DNA of 64,000 bases from Adhaeribacter aquaticus DSM 16391 (GTDB lineage: Bacteria > Bacteroidota > Bacteroidia > Cytophagales > Hymenobacteraceae). Position numbers and translations under genes: made by a program. Within the stretch, counting starts at the first letter, position 1, and the number at the start of each line of letters is the position of its first letter. The stretch covers positions 827,363-891,362 of the forward strand of contig NZ_KI421517.1 in assembly GCF_000473365.1 (NCBI RefSeq), given 5' to 3'. The notes beneath the pieces were generated by a model. It had not been told where the DNA came from. It saw only the letters and a program-made list of their open reading frames with translations, and searched no databases. Shown piece after piece: positions 57,201 to 64,000 of this stretch.

Positions 57201-58935
57201 GCCCAAGCTCTTTTTGTTTTTCCTGCCATAGCCCTGATTTTATTTCTACACCTTTGTAGTTTGGGCTTTGTAATAGCCGGCGGACAATTAAAATGAGCTC
57301 CTCTGCCCCTGTTTTATTTACTGGAGCTGGAAAATGCATAATGCCCGCTAGGTTTATAGCCGCTTCTGCAAATGCTTCGGCTTTTTGCCTGGCATCCTTA
57401 ATTACGCCGGTAATTTTATCTATATCGGGAGGCAATAAGGTACGCCGCTGGCTGCCCCAAAACAACAACTTATTGGGCTGACCAATTTGTTTGAGGCGGG
57501 CTTGCACCTCCTCTATCAGTGCTTCTCTGCGTTTAAAATCATCCCGGCTCCAGGCCAGCAGCGATGGCAGCGCCAAACGTGGCAATTGTATCTGCGCGTA
57601 TTGTTCCCGTTGTTTTAGCAGCAGGCCATATACAGCATAAACCGTTAAATCACTTTGTGCCACCGGTGTATTTACCGCTTCGGCATAAGCATTCAGGCGG
57701 CTTCGCAGTTGCGTCAGGAGATTCATTTCGCTTTCCAGGTCCTTAACCTGAGGCTTTCCTAAATCAAGCGTGCGCTTTAGCTCTTGTAATAAATCTTTTT
57801 TATTTGTCTTATGGCTGTGTAATTCCAGGCAGGCATCTCCTAAACCTGTTTTATCCAGACGCCGCTTTACTACTTCCAAAGCGGCCATTTTTTCGGCTAC
57901 AAACAACACTGTTTTGCCCCTACCTATAGCTTCGGCAATTAGGTTGGTAATCGTTTGAGATTTACCTGTTCCCGGTGGCCCCTGAATTACTAAATTACGA
58001 CCTTGGTTTACATCCAGAATAGCTAAGGTTTGCGTACTGTCGGCATCTACCACCTGCCAATTTTCGGCCGGCACTACAAAATCATCCAAATGAGCCTCAT
58101 CCGGAATAGCAGAATGTGGTTCCTGAAATCCTTCGTCCGTTAGTAAAGCCTTTAAAATTTTATGATCAACAGGTTTGGCAGTTACAGGCCAGGTAGCTTC
58201 GTGCAAATCATTATACATCATAAACCGGCCAAATGAGAAGAAACCTAATGCTACGGACCTGGAATTTATAATCCACCCCTTGCGGCCCACCACTTGTCGC
58301 CACACCTCATCAAAATACTGAACTACATCTATTTCTTCCGGCTCCGGCAATTCCGGTATGGCAATACCAAAATCAGCTTTCAGCCGAGCAATCAACGACA
58401 GGTTGGATTCTATTTCGCCGCCGGTATAACGCACCTGGAATTGCTCCCGAGCCGTTGTTCGTTGCAGCTCTACCGGTACCAGTATCAGCGGCGCCTGCCT
58501 CCCCTCTTCTCTATTATCACCTTCGTACCAGGTTAAGGTTCCTAACACGAGGTAGAGAATACTAACGCCTTGTTCTTCTACATATAACCTGGCCGAGTGA
58601 TAAGTATCCAGCAACCGGGCCTGGAGCTTAACAATGGTTTCTTTGGTTTGTAATTTATTATCGGTCTGGGCAGGTGTCAGAACAAAATTATCCTCCTTTC
58701 CTTCTGCCTGCTCTATCAGGTCTAATGCCGTTTTAGAATCTATAGGCAGAAAAGACATGGGCTTGCCTTCCTTCACCAGGATCCGAAATATTTCTGCCGG
58801 AATTTCATTAACCACCTCTATCCCTCTTGACTTTAAAGGGCGGTAATTAAGCAAAGGGTTCCGCAAGCTTAGGTCTAATAATTCACGACGGGCAGCTTCC
58901 AGTTTAGCAGCAATCAGGTTATCCGAAACAGGCAT
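54235..58935 (-). CDS. DUF4011 - SF1 helicase - nuclease - DUF3320 protein
   Basis: Giant multidomain protein of 1566 residues, probable nucleic-acid helicase-nuclease. Residues about 8-280 are DUF4011 (ARRELLDLSLRNPLLNYRP). Superfamily-1 helicase motifs follow: Walker A QGPPGTGKSQT (Lys325), DEAS Walker B near 950 (VIFDEASQVKPVDAFG), QGDERDVIFISIGYG and VLITRARLRCEVF. Residues about 1250-1350 look like a Vsr/MTES_1575-type restriction endonuclease fold (VGSAAFCIDLAIAHP…GITCDGANYH, YRIWSTDWF). DUF3320 covers about 1415-1465. Proteins with this order occur as single-gene anti-phage candidates. No methylase or partner gene is adjacent. Only the domain chain, not the role, is shown. Confidence 0.85.
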   Translation of the reverse strand: MPVSDNLIAAKLEAARRELLDLSLRNPLLNYRPLKSRGIEVVNEIPAEIFRILVKEGKPMSFLPIDSKTALDLIEQAEGKEDNFVLTPAQTDNKLQTKETIVKLQARLLDTYHSARLYVEEQGVSILYLVLGTLTWYEGDNREEGRQAPLILVPVELQRTTAREQFQVRYTGGEIESNLSLIARLKADFGIAIPELPEPEEIDVVQYFDEVWRQVVGRKGWIINSRSVALGFFSFGRFMMYNDLHEATWPVTAKPVDHKILKALLTDEGFQEPHSAIPDEAHLDDFVVPAENWQVVDADSTQTLAILDVNQGRNLVIQGPPGTGKSQTITNLIAEAIGRGKTVLFVAEKMAALEVVKRRLDKTGLGDACLELHSHKTNKKDLLQELKRTLDLGKPQVKDLESEMNLLTQLRSRLNAYAEAVNTPVAQSDLTVYAVYGLLLKQREQYAQIQLPRLALPSLLAWSRDDFKRREALIEEVQARLKQIGQPNKLLFWGSQRRTLLPPDIDKITGVIKDARQKAEAFAEAAINLAGIMHFPAPVNKTGAEELILIVRRLLQSPNYKGVEIKSGLWQEKQKELGQLITAGKTIKQIQQQYADQLIPEAWEQDVQEIRQNLITYGDKWWRFLAGPYRKSKNKLAGFTRLGLPKENTAQLRLVDAILEAQRQVKVINQYAGLGQSLFKLQWQGKESDWEKLNIISDWLKKLQEDIIAEQLPVATLDYLALEPDLRSLQLPLATAETAFWNFEKAVAEVTQVLFWADKVRFSSENRLANLAFTDLLFLLNQWQAKPEELHQVVAWNSSAERLQHEGLQEIINLSLDWPEASQNLVAAFQQTWLEALLERAYEERPALLQFERAGHEEVIQKFKHLDYLSFTYNQARLAALHWHQLPQHRASGQLGVLRREFEKKVRHLPVRQLMAKAGKAIQAIKPVFMMGPLSIANFLPPEAVDFDLVIFDEASQVKPVDAFGAILRARQVVVVGDSKQMPPTSFFDALVKDEVVEEENIAAEVESVLGLFAAQGAPQRMLRWHYRSRHESLITVSNQEFYDNKLVVFPSPDTERKETGLVYNYLPDTFYDRGKSRTNPQEAEVVARAIMAHAKNKPELTLGVAAFSMAQMQAIIYQLELLRRQDINAETFFNAHPNEPFFVKNLENVQGDERDVIFISIGYGRTEEGHLSMSFGPLNGVGGERRLNVLITRARLRCEVFTNLLPEDIDLTRTQSRGVQAFKTFLSYAKNGGGTHRRGAVAAVTLPLEEEIRQFLTNAGYTVDAQVGSAAFCIDLAIAHPQQPGKYLAGITCDGANYHRARSARDRDRLQQLVLEGLKWNIYRIWSTDWFRNPEAEQNRLLEYLEKALQGELEVRTKDKQVSPPEVPVISRQTISAPLIQNDIPLYKTAALQIKIGDKQLTDIPVNIIQNWVEEVVEAESPVHVQEVISRIAEATHVNRIGPRVRTAIESAIALSLQAGEIKKEKEFLWLSNKQEAPLRSRKEAPASLRTIESIAPEELSLAIQKIIRDGFGIEPADIAPAVVKLLGLTRVNEDLREVVTIIIEELQRQGVVKMQEGMVRITGS

Positions 58936-59107
58936 AAATTATTTATAGAGATCGGGGTTATTCGGCTAAAAGTACGGATACCCTACCAAAACTGCTATGC
59001 CAGCAGGCAATTTATTCACGGTAATTAGAAGTAAAATTTATTTCATTTACGTTTAATTATTAACTTTTCCTGATAAACCCTTTTATTCGTACTTGTTACT
59101 AATAGTT

Positions 59108-59302
59108 ATGCGCATAAAGAAAAAAGTTAAAATGTTATTGCCCGTAGAGGCATCCCGGTTTGTGGCCTTAGGGGCTTTTGTTAAATCAGCCGAAAAAGAG
59201 AACTGGTCGGAAGAAGAAATTCAGTTTGTAATGGACGAAGTAGTAGAAGCTTCTACTGATACGGAGGCCATGCAGATTTTACAGGAGTATGTACAGGCAT
59301 AA
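59108..59302 (+). CDS. Small conserved-type hypothetical protein
   Basis: A 64-residue cytoplasmic protein ([14 protein letters not shown]…) followed by [18 protein letters not shown], then [16 protein letters not shown] and an acidic, helical end. I start at the ATG at 59108; a TTG at 59093 would add five residues and the Met at 59132 would shorten it. It lies 66 bases before an OmpR-type regulator on the same strand. No function is recognised; the helical pattern suggests a protein-binding role. Confidence 0.6.
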   Translation: MRIKKKVKMLLPVEASRFVALGAFVKSAEKENWSEEEIQFVMDEVVEASTDTEAMQILQEYVQA

Positions 59303-59368
59303 TATCGGCTTTCCCTAAGCTTCAAGTTTTCTACAGAATTATTCCATAGTTTAGTTCTTTTCACTAGC

Positions 59369-60046
59369 ATGAAGATATTATTAGTTGAAGACAATCCGGA
59401 CCTTTCGGAAACGGTGGTAAATTACATGCGGCAGGAAGGCTACCTATGCGAGATAGCGCTTACCTATGCTGCCGCCGATGAGAAAACAGCCATTTATGAG
59501 TACGATATTATTGTACTGGATATTACGCTGCCGGATGGAAATGGACTGAATTTGTTAAAAAAGCTAAAGCAAAATCATTCAGATGCCGGGGTATTAATTG
59601 TATCGGCCAGAAATGCTTTAGATGACAAATTGGAAGGTTTAAACCTGGGCGCTGATGATTACCTGACCAAACCCTTTCATTTAGCTGAACTGAATGCCCG
59701 GGTACAGTCGCTGATGCGCCGGAAGCGATTTAACGGTACTAATGAAATATTAGTGGATGATATCCGGATTAATACCTCTACCATGGAGGTATTTGTAAAA
59801 GGAGAGGAAATAACCTTAACCAAAAAAGAATACGAACTACTGCTTTATTTTATTAGTAACCGGAATCGTATTTTAAATAAAGAATCTATTGCTGAGTACT
59901 TGTGGGGTGATAATATAGATATGGCTGATTCTTTTGACTTTATTTATACACATATTAAAAACCTGCGCAAAAAAATTCAAACCAAAGGCAGCACCAACAA
60001 CATAAAATCTATCTACGGGATGGGCTATAAATTTGTAACCGAATAA
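59369..60046 (+). CDS. Response regulator, OmpR/PhoB family
   Basis: DNA-binding response regulator of 225 residues. Receiver: EDN (Glu7-Asp8), phospho-acceptor Asp51 in IIVLDITLPDGNG, Ser78 in LIVSARN and Lys100 in DDYLTKPFHLAEL. The winged-helix C-terminal domain has LTKKEYELLLYFISNRNRILNKE and HIKNLRKKIQ…YGMGYKFV, which is the OmpR type. Its TAA directly abuts the ATG of the sensor kinase gene, so translation is coupled. Probably controls the downstream outer-membrane protein gene. Confidence 0.93.
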   Translation: MKILLVEDNPDLSETVVNYMRQEGYLCEIALTYAAADEKTAIYEYDIIVLDITLPDGNGLNLLKKLKQNHSDAGVLIVSARNALDDKLEGLNLGADDYLTKPFHLAELNARVQSLMRRKRFNGTNEILVDDIRINTSTMEVFVKGEEITLTKKEYELLLYFISNRNRILNKESIAEYLWGDNIDMADSFDFIYTHIKNLRKKIQTKGSTNNIKSIYGMGYKFVTE

Positions 60047-61309
60047 ATGAAGCTCATTACTAAAACTACTTTACTTTATTTGCTTATCATTGGCCTGGTA
60101 ATATCTACCAGTGGTTTTATATTATACACAAACGCCAACAATTTTATTGATAAACAAGCCCGGGACTATTTCCGGTACCGCGAAAACCGGATTCTAACCA
60201 TGCTGGCTGAGCCCATTCCGGACATGGAACGCATTGCTACTTTTAAAACCATAAAAGTAGAGTTACTACCTAAAGTTACCAAGCCCATTATTGCTGGCTT
60301 TAACCGGGATGTTAAATTATTAAATGATGTTTCGGGCGAACTGGAGCTTTACCGGGCCCGTACCTTCGACAAAGCCATTAAAGGTAAAATTTACCGCATA
60401 ACTATTTACATGGCTATTCAGGACTATGTGCTGCTCACCAAATTTATCATTCACGCGGCTATTTACATTTTCCTGGCTTTAATGGTGGTATTACTGCTTT
60501 TAAATTACCTATCGTCGCGGTATTTGTGGCAACCCTTTAACCATACCCTCGACCAGATCCGCAACTACTCGGTTAACCGGAATCAGCCCCTGCTTTTACA
60601 GCCTACCAATACCCAGGAATTTGAAGAATTAAACCTGATTATTGCGCAGATGATAAACCGCATCGAGCACGACTACCGGAACATAAAAGAATTTACCGAC
60701 AATATTTCGCATGAGGTACAAACACCTCTGGCCGTAATACGGGCTAAGTTAGAAATGCTGCTAAAAGCTGGCAATATGCCCGAAGACCTTTTCCAGGTAC
60801 TTAATGCTATTTACCAGTCTACCTCCCGTTTATCCCGGTTAAGCAAAACGCTCGGGCTCTTTAGCAAGATTAATAACTCGGAATTTATAAACAAGGAGCA
60901 AATTCAGCTAAAAACATTTATTAACGGTATTCTTTTTAATTTTAAAGAATTAGCTGAACTTAAGAACGTAAAAATTACCGCCGATTTAGACGAGCATGCT
61001 ACTCTTTATATTGATAGCTACCTTTTAGATGTATTGGTTAATAATTTGCTTAAAAACGCCCTAACCCATAACCATGAAGATGGGGAAATTGCCATTAAAG
61101 CAATACCGCATCAGATTACTATTAGTAATACAGGCGAACCGCTTTCTTTCCCGGCTGATAGAATATTTGACCGTTTCCGGAAAAACCCGGACAAACCACA
61201 ATCGCTGGGTTTAGGTCTGGCTATTGTTCGTAAAATTTGCGACATGAATGGCATATCCATACAGTACAGCTACTCCAAAGATTGGCATTCATTTACCCTT
61301 ACCTTCTAA
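60047..61309 (+). CDS. Sensor histidine kinase
   Basis: Inner-membrane kinase of 420 residues. TM1 about 7-27 (LLYLLIIGLVISTSGFIL) and TM2 about 133-155 (IFLALMVVLLLLNYLS) enclose a roughly 105-residue periplasmic sensor without a named fold. DHp helix with His222 in NISHEVQTPLAVIRAKLEML. ATPase domain with N-box LDVLVNNLLKNALTHN, G1 ISNTGEPL and G2 LGLGLAIVRKICD. It starts immediately after the regulator stop codon and is followed 48 bases later by an outer-membrane protein gene. Confidence 0.93.
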   Translation: MKLITKTTLLYLLIIGLVISTSGFILYTNANNFIDKQARDYFRYRENRILTMLAEPIPDMERIATFKTIKVELLPKVTKPIIAGFNRDVKLLNDVSGELELYRARTFDKAIKGKIYRITIYMAIQDYVLLTKFIIHAAIYIFLALMVVLLLLNYLSSRYLWQPFNHTLDQIRNYSVNRNQPLLLQPTNTQEFEELNLIIAQMINRIEHDYRNIKEFTDNISHEVQTPLAVIRAKLEMLLKAGNMPEDLFQVLNAIYQSTSRLSRLSKTLGLFSKINNSEFINKEQIQLKTFINGILFNFKELAELKNVKITADLDEHATLYIDSYLLDVLVNNLLKNALTHNHEDGEIAIKAIPHQITISNTGEPLSFPADRIFDRFRKNPDKPQSLGLGLAIVRKICDMNGISIQYSYSKDWHSFTLTF

Positions 61310-61357
61310 TAAGCAGGTACCGCATCTATACTCCAAATCCACCACAATAATTGTATT

Positions 61358-63850
61358 ATGATTAAAAGTTTTACTCTTTGTGCGTTTCTCAGCCTCTTTA
61401 TTCCTATTTCAGAATTATGGGCCCAAACGCCTGACGGCAAGGTAAGTGGAGTTTTAGTTGATCAAGCTACAAGGCAACCGGTAGGCTTTGCCAATGTAAT
61501 ATTATTGGCCACCGAGGATACAACCAAAATAGTAACCGGTGCTATGGCCAATGAAAAAGGCAGCTTTGTGGTAGAGGGTATTCCGTACGGCACCTACATT
61601 GCTAAAGCATCCCTGGTAGGCTACCGCACCAAACGCTTAACCACGGTAACCCTTTCTGCCACAAATCCGGCAGTAAACTTAAGCACGATTGCTTTCTCGC
61701 CGGCAAGTACTACTTTGCAAGCTGTAGAAGTAATCGGGCAACGCGAAATGGTAAGTTATGGCCTGGACCGTAAAGTAGTAAATGTGGCCGCAGACCTAAC
61801 CAATATCGCCGGAACTGGTGTGGATGTTATGAAAAATGTTCCTTCCGTAACGGTAGATGTAGAAGGTAATATTAGCATGCGGGGCACCGGCAATTTACGG
61901 ATATTAATTAACGGTAAGCCAACTGGTATGCTTACTTCTACACCTGGTCAGATTCTGGAGCAAATACCAGCCAGCTCTATTGAAAGTGTGGAAGTAATTA
62001 CCAACCCTTCATCCAGGTACGATGCGGAAGGCGAAGGTGGAATTATCAATATTATTCTTAAAAAAGAAAGTCAACGGGGCTTTCATGGGCAGGCAGCCGC
62101 CAATATTGCTTCTCCTTACCGACTAAATACCTCACTTAATTTAAATTACCGGTACAAGCGCGTTAACTTTTACGGCTCTTATGATCTGCGTCAGGAAAGA
62201 AGAACCGGGTACAGCCGGCAAACCCGTTTTACCCAAATTGGCAGTGATATTTCTAACCTGAACCAGTCGTCGAACGAAAGTCGGAACGGCAGTGTATACA
62301 CCGTAAAAGTAGGCGCTGACCTGGAACTTACTTCTACGCAAACCCTATCAGCTTCTTTTATTTACCGCAACCATTACTCCCTGGAAGGCGAAAATTTAGT
62401 TAACCGGATTACTGGTGCTAATAATAATTTACGGCAATATTATTTCAGGAGCAACGATGAACGGGAGAAAGAATATAATTATGATTATGTATTGGGCTAC
62501 CGGAAAGCCTTTGCCCAAAAAGGTCGGGAACTAACCGCTGATTTTGTTTTCTCACCTTCCAATGGTTTAGAAACTCAGAACTTTATTCAGCAAAACCTGG
62601 AAACTACACCATCGCCCCGCCTTCAGCAACCAAGAAGTTTTAATAACGAGAATAACTATCAGGTAACAGGCCAACTCGATTACACCGAACCGCTGGGCGA
62701 AAAAGGGAAATTGGATGCCGGTTATAAAAGTATTATTACCCACCGCGACGGCGATTACTTTATCCAGAAGCTTAATACTGACGGCCAGAACTGGGTAGAT
62801 GTACCCAACAGCACTAACCATTTTGTGCTGGATCAACAGGTGCATTCGCTGTACTCCACCTATGGGAATAGCATAAATAAAACCAGCTACCAGATAGGTG
62901 GCCGGGTAGAATATACCAATGTAAAAGGTGAACTTATAAGCAATAACCAGATAGCTCCAGACAGCTCTTACCTAAACTTTTTCCCCAGTATATTTATCAC
63001 GCAGGAACTGAGCAAAAACGACCAGCTTCAGGTAAGCTACACCCGTCGCATTAACCGGCCCGGGTTCGGTAATCTGAATCCTTTTTTAGATTCTATCTCC
63101 GACCCTTTAACTTTTCAGCGGGGCAATCCAGGTTTAAGACCCGAGCTAGCTAATTCATTTGAATTTAGTCAGATACATTACGGTGATAAAGGTTCTATTA
63201 CCGGTACTGCTTTTTACCGCGAAACCAATAACGCCATTCAGGGTTACCGCATAATTTTAGATGCAAACGACCCACGCATTAACGCTAATCAGGTGCTGCG
63301 CCCAGCCAACACACCCGATATAACCTTGATAACTCCTATTAATTTAGGCAGCCGTCGCGCTTTTGGAATAGAACTTACCGCTAACCGTACCTTAACCAGT
63401 TTCTGGAAAATAAACGGCAATATTTCTGGTTTCCGGAACCAGATTAGAGGTGGCAATGCTGGTACAAACCTAAACAATCAGAACTTTAGCTGGACGTCCC
63501 GCTTAAACTCTACCTTTAGCTTCAATAAAGGATTAGACGTACAGGTTTCCGGCTTCTACCGGTCGCCGGTTATATTAGCCCAAGGTACTTTAAGAGCTGT
63601 TTATGCTACCGAAATGGCTTTGAAGAAAGATATTTTAAAGGAGAAGGGAACCATCAATTTACGAGTAACAGATATTTTTAATACCGTTCGGTTTACTACC
63701 CGGCAAAGCGGCGAAAATTTCAATTCTACGAACATGACCAAACTGCAAACCCGATTTGTATTTGTAGGCTTTACCTATCGCTTTGGTAACTTAACCGGCA
63801 AGCGGAAACAATCCGATGACGACGCGGACGATGATGTGTATGAGAATTAA
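61358..63850 (+). CDS. Outer-membrane beta-barrel protein, TonB-receptor-like (OMP_b-brl_3)
   Basis: Large outer-membrane protein of 830 residues. Signal peptide about residues 1-22 (…ISELWAQ). A CarboxypepD_reg-like beta-sandwich (about 28-110: GVLVDQATRQPVGFANVILL) precedes a plug-like domain (about 125-215: NVPSVTVDVEGNISMRGTGN, SSRYDAEGEGGIINIILKK). A barrel of about 600 residues follows (YTRRINRPGFGNLNPF; FRPELANSFEFSQ-like LRPELANSFEF). It lacks a clear TonB box at the N-terminus. Co-directional with and close to a two-component system that probably regulates it. SusC-type partner SusD is absent. The tail is Asp-rich (DDDADDDVYEN). Confidence 0.88.
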   Translation: MIKSFTLCAFLSLFIPISELWAQTPDGKVSGVLVDQATRQPVGFANVILLATEDTTKIVTGAMANEKGSFVVEGIPYGTYIAKASLVGYRTKRLTTVTLSATNPAVNLSTIAFSPASTTLQAVEVIGQREMVSYGLDRKVVNVAADLTNIAGTGVDVMKNVPSVTVDVEGNISMRGTGNLRILINGKPTGMLTSTPGQILEQIPASSIESVEVITNPSSRYDAEGEGGIINIILKKESQRGFHGQAAANIASPYRLNTSLNLNYRYKRVNFYGSYDLRQERRTGYSRQTRFTQIGSDISNLNQSSNESRNGSVYTVKVGADLELTSTQTLSASFIYRNHYSLEGENLVNRITGANNNLRQYYFRSNDEREKEYNYDYVLGYRKAFAQKGRELTADFVFSPSNGLETQNFIQQNLETTPSPRLQQPRSFNNENNYQVTGQLDYTEPLGEKGKLDAGYKSIITHRDGDYFIQKLNTDGQNWVDVPNSTNHFVLDQQVHSLYSTYGNSINKTSYQIGGRVEYTNVKGELISNNQIAPDSSYLNFFPSIFITQELSKNDQLQVSYTRRINRPGFGNLNPFLDSISDPLTFQRGNPGLRPELANSFEFSQIHYGDKGSITGTAFYRETNNAIQGYRIILDANDPRINANQVLRPANTPDITLITPINLGSRRAFGIELTANRTLTSFWKINGNISGFRNQIRGGNAGTNLNNQNFSWTSRLNSTFSFNKGLDVQVSGFYRSPVILAQGTLRAVYATEMALKKDILKEKGTINLRVTDIFNTVRFTTRQSGENFNSTNMTKLQTRFVFVGFTYRFGNLTGKRKQSDDDADDDVYEN

Positions 63851-63905
63851 TAAACTTAGCAGCTTTAATTCATACAAAAGTTTAGAAAGAAAAAATTAAT
63901 ACCAA

Positions 63906-63998
63906 TCAGTTAATGGCACTTTTTCTTTGAAATAAAATTAGTAACCAGGTAAACAGAATCAGCAAGGGTAATAAATTTAACCAGAAAGTATTTAATAG
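63906..63998 (-). CDS. Possible C-terminal end of a membrane protein (cut by window edge)
   Basis: From the right edge inward, one minus-strand frame reads LLNTFWLNLLPLLILFTWLL and then ILFQRKSAIN and a TGA stop. This is a hydrophobic helix with a basic end, typical of the last TM segment of an inner-membrane protein. Only 30 codons are visible, and a neighbouring frame is also open, so the call is tentative. Confidence 0.3.
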   Translation of the reverse strand, partial: LLNTFWLNLLPLLILFTWLLILFQRKSAIN

Positions 63999-64000
63999 AT

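Overview
The window is a contiguous stretch of chromosome from a Bacteroidota bacterium. A Cytophagales/Hymenobacteraceae-type organism (Adhaeribacter-like) fits best. The reasons are the A/T-rich intergenic DNA, TAnnTTTG-type promoter elements, a 3-keto-disaccharide hydrolase (DUF1080) protein, SusC-like/outer-membrane-barrel proteins, the short LeuA, and several Cytophagales-style small secreted proteins. The genus is inferred from protein style only. I saw no rRNA, tRNA, CRISPR array, IS element or prophage.

Layout. (1) 1-1628, minus strand: a truncated aldo/keto reductase, a GNAT acetyltransferase and a creatininase-family amidohydrolase. (2) 2168-12900: a loose carbohydrate-oxidation neighbourhood with a DUF1080+PA14 protein, a sorbosone-dehydrogenase-like propeller fused to an azurin-type copper domain, an esterase, a VOC protein, a Gly-rich protein, a glycerophosphodiesterase, a Tat-exported sugar isomerase/epimerase, a Gfo/Idh/MocA oxidoreductase and a cytochrome c. 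(3) 13153-19501: a Dpp/Opp-like ABC operon (binding protein and two permeases, no ATPase), a 67-codon secreted peptide gene and a divergent alpha-helical repeat protein; together they could be a peptide-signalling module (hypothesis). (4) 19526-28647: housekeeping genes (CtpA-type protease, RNase D, TesA-like SGNH esterase divergent from a YbbA/YbbP-like ABC pair) and two single-domain receivers.

(5) 28686-44323 is the metabolic core. The minus-strand operon ilvD-ilvB-ilvN-ilvC-ilvA diverges from plus-strand thrA-thrB-thrC-leuA-leuC-leuD. ThrABC make threonine, IlvA deaminates it to 2-oxobutanoate, IlvBN/C/D make isoleucine, valine and 2-ketoisovalerate, and LeuACD with LeuB (49415-50470) lead to leucine. 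Upstream of ilvD I find an unannotated leader peptide rich in Ile/Val codons (35532-35606), an intrinsic terminator (35477-35511) and a competing antiterminator pairing, i.e. a classical ribosome-mediated attenuator.

(6) 44581-54138: an MscS channel, a secreted Gly/Thr/Ser repeat protein, a lipoprotein serine hydrolase, leuB, an outer-membrane barrel protein, small secreted proteins and an APC permease. (7) 54235-58935: a 1566-residue DUF4011-helicase-nuclease-DUF3320 protein that resembles stand-alone anti-phage proteins. (8) 59108-63850: a small protein, an OmpR-type two-component system and an outer-membrane beta-barrel protein in one apparent operon. Convergent genes are usually separated by strong bidirectional hairpin terminators. 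Gene-free stretches at 1629-2167, 27356-28239 and 46490-47532 hold only short palindromes and promoter-like elements.
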